The notes under the pieces are model-generated. The model worked only from the letters and a program-made list of their open reading frames with translations. It searched no databases and was not told where the DNA came from. From Desulfosudis oleivorans (GTDB lineage Bacteria; Desulfobacterota; Desulfobacteria; Desulfobacterales; SURF-7): a stretch of 46,015 bases of DNA. The stretch is from the NCBI GenBank assembly GCA_020723305.1, contig DYJC01000029.1, positions 1-46,015 on the forward strand, given 5' to 3'. The translations under genes were made by a program, and so were the position numbers. Below are positions 45,152 through 46,015 of this stretch, piece by piece. Every line of letters starts with the position of its first letter. The stretch's first letter is position 1.

Positions 45152-45308
45152 GATTGGTCTCCTCTTTTTGCTTTACGTAGTATTGAACGAGCAAGCTTTT
45201 CAATAATTTCATTGTGCCGGGGGATTGGCTCTTGCCTGTTGCCCTCGGTCCAAATATCGTGGTTTCCTCCATGCCGAAGAAACCCCAACCAAGTTTTTTT
45301 CTTTTCAT
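45148..45308 (-). pseudogene. hicA: Frameshifted hicA toxin remnant
   Basis: From the ATG at 45308 the frame reads MKRKKLGWG. After a one-base loss near the GGTTTC the HicA sequence continues in another frame: FLRHGGNHDIWTEGN, then PIPRHNEIIEKLARSILRK, to a TGA that overlaps hicB. The GW-x-FLRHGGNHD spacing shows the two frames belong to one gene. The N-terminal helix before KLGW also seems about eight residues short. The catalytic His of the HGG motif is present but out of frame with the start. A palindrome GTGTACAC (45317-45324) may be the HicB operator. Inactivation is likely, not certain. Confidence 0.7.
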
Positions 45309-45409
45309 ATTGGATAGTGTACACCTATTTGTGTGCAAGGAGAAGAGTGTTTTCAAAATCTGGAATTGGATAAATCTATCGTAATGCGTTTTTACCCGGA
45401 ATTTCAATT

Positions 45410-45664
45410 ATGAATCACATCAGATTACAACAGGCAATAATTTTAGAAAGCATCAATTTTTTGAAATCATTGTCCCTTCCCAATAATTTTTTCCCTATGT
45501 TTTTAATGCCGTTTTTAAGTGAACCGCAGCTTAAAGAGCTGGAAAGGGAAGGGATTGGTGGCATCGATCTGTGTGGAAACTGTGTGGTGGTTTATTCGGG
45601 TACATTCAGTGTATTTCCGTGCAACAATTCACCAGCGAAATTTCCTGGTGAACCCTTGGAATAA
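45410..45664 (+). pseudogene. Remnant of an unrecognised conserved gene
   Basis: The 84-codon frame has a stretch LSEPQLKELEREGIGG, IDLCGNCVVVYSGTFSVF and FPGEPLE that looks like the middle of a longer conserved protein (an LSEPQLKELE helix, a GIDLCGNG-type loop and a strand). I recall similar segments in large proteins near mobile regions but cannot name the family. The N-terminal part is hydrophobic and unlike it, and the frame ends at TAA soon after. The end overlaps a hairpin TTCACCAG...CTGGTGAA (45628-45652). It is probably a truncated remnant. Confidence 0.35.
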
Positions 45665-45907
45665 AAAAACGATGAGCATTTTAATAGCCATAGGATTATT
45701 TTTCTTGGGCTAAAATGAAATTGTGTGGCAAAATGATTTGCGATGGAATTATCCCAGTTCCATAGATTCAGCGGGTTAGGAGCGTGTTTGAAAAAAGTTA
45801 GCGAATGATTTAAATCTCCTTGACAAAGCAAAATCGTAGGTGTAGGTAAGTGACTCTTTTGTTGATGAAGAAGTCACAGCAAAAGAAAATTAAAAAAGAA
45901 ATAATCC
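45665..45907. other. Non-coding region before the rRNA-type promoter
   Basis: No gene is supported in these 243 bases. A weak inverted repeat GTGACT...AGTCAC lies at 45850-45877. The stretch is AT-rich and probably separates the accessory tract from the transcription unit beginning at the right edge. Confidence 0.5.
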
Positions 45908-45977
45908 TTGACATAAAAAATTAAGATGGTATTATTCGCGGGTTTTGTTTTAAAAATTTTTTTGATCTTTGAAAACT
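45908..45977 (+). promoter_or_regulatory. rRNA-operon-type promoter and boxA-like leader at the window edge
   Basis: A perfect TTGACA (45908-45913) and TATTAT (45930-45935) are 16 bases apart, followed by a GC-rich discriminator (CGCGGG), as in stringently controlled rRNA promoters. A boxA-like GATCTTTGAAAACT (45964-45977) follows, typical of leaders before 16S rRNA. The rRNA itself would lie outside the window, so the call is tentative. Confidence 0.45.
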
Positions 45978-46015
45978 AGGTAGTGACAGCTTGTCGAGTA
46001 AGGGTCTCATGTCGA

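Noticed and set aside
45294..45308. Transcriptional slippage on the A7 run as the way hicA is restored
   Set aside because: A one-base gain there gives TWLGFLRHGG, which misplaces the Trp of the GW-x-FLRHGG motif; a base loss near GGTTTC fits better. Not excluded.
1..46015. CRISPR arrays, insertion sequences, transposases or integrases
   Set aside because: No regularly spaced repeats and no transposase or recombinase motifs were seen on either strand.

Overview
The window looks like chromosome from a Gram-negative, anaerobic, acetate-handling bacterium, most likely a sulfate-reducing Desulfobacterota (Desulfobacterales-like). This is an inference. It rests on two genes that need selenocysteine readthrough (one of the UXX-star redox type), an acetyl-CoA synthetase beside a long acetyl-CoA hydrolase/CoA-transferase, many two-component and c-di-GMP proteins, sigma54-type control and moderate GC. 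No 16S rRNA is inside the window, although an rRNA-operon-like leader starts at the right edge.

Layout. 1-7.9 kb: a large secreted repeat protein (C-terminus off the left edge), a sigma54-dependent response regulator and an EAL-CBS-GGDEF protein, with sigma54-like promoters and shared TGTCATA motifs in the two intergenic regions, followed by a truncated phosphoesterase remnant. 7.9-12.6 kb (minus strand): pabA, a pabB-pabC fusion and a secreted transglutaminase, preceded by an attenuator-like leader. 12.7-17.2 kb: acs and an acetyl-CoA hydrolase/transferase. 17.2-18.8 kb: two small unknown genes, one behind a promoter with tandem palindromic operators, and an FKBP prolyl isomerase. 19-21.8 kb: a PhnD-like periplasmic binding protein paired with a membrane diguanylate cyclase. 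21.8-26.3 kb (minus): HAD phosphatase, OmpA-like protein, a DUF1573 protein read through an in-frame TGA (candidate selenoprotein) and priA. 26.5-31 kb: a zinc-finger/membrane/TPR protein and a CHASE4 hybrid histidine kinase. 31-38.8 kb (minus): divergent GAPDH, a 1404-residue PPDK-like phosphotransferase without the PEP barrel, a DNA methyltransferase, a LOG-family protein and a UXX-star selenoprotein. 39-42.2 kb: ptsH-ptsI, smpB and ssrA (tmRNA). 42.2-45.7 kb: an AT-rich accessory tract of toxin-antitoxin modules, several broken (DUF4411/ImmA pair, orphan AbrB antitoxin, hicB with frameshifted hicA, another gene remnant). The right end has an rRNA-type promoter and leader.

Most noteworthy: the DUF1573 candidate selenoprotein, where TGA replaces the first Cys of the family's CGCT motif and a hairpin follows; the UXX-star selenoprotein, invisible to ordinary gene calling; the putative sigma54/TGTCATA regulon at the left; the operator-controlled 62-residue peptide; and the attenuated pab operon.
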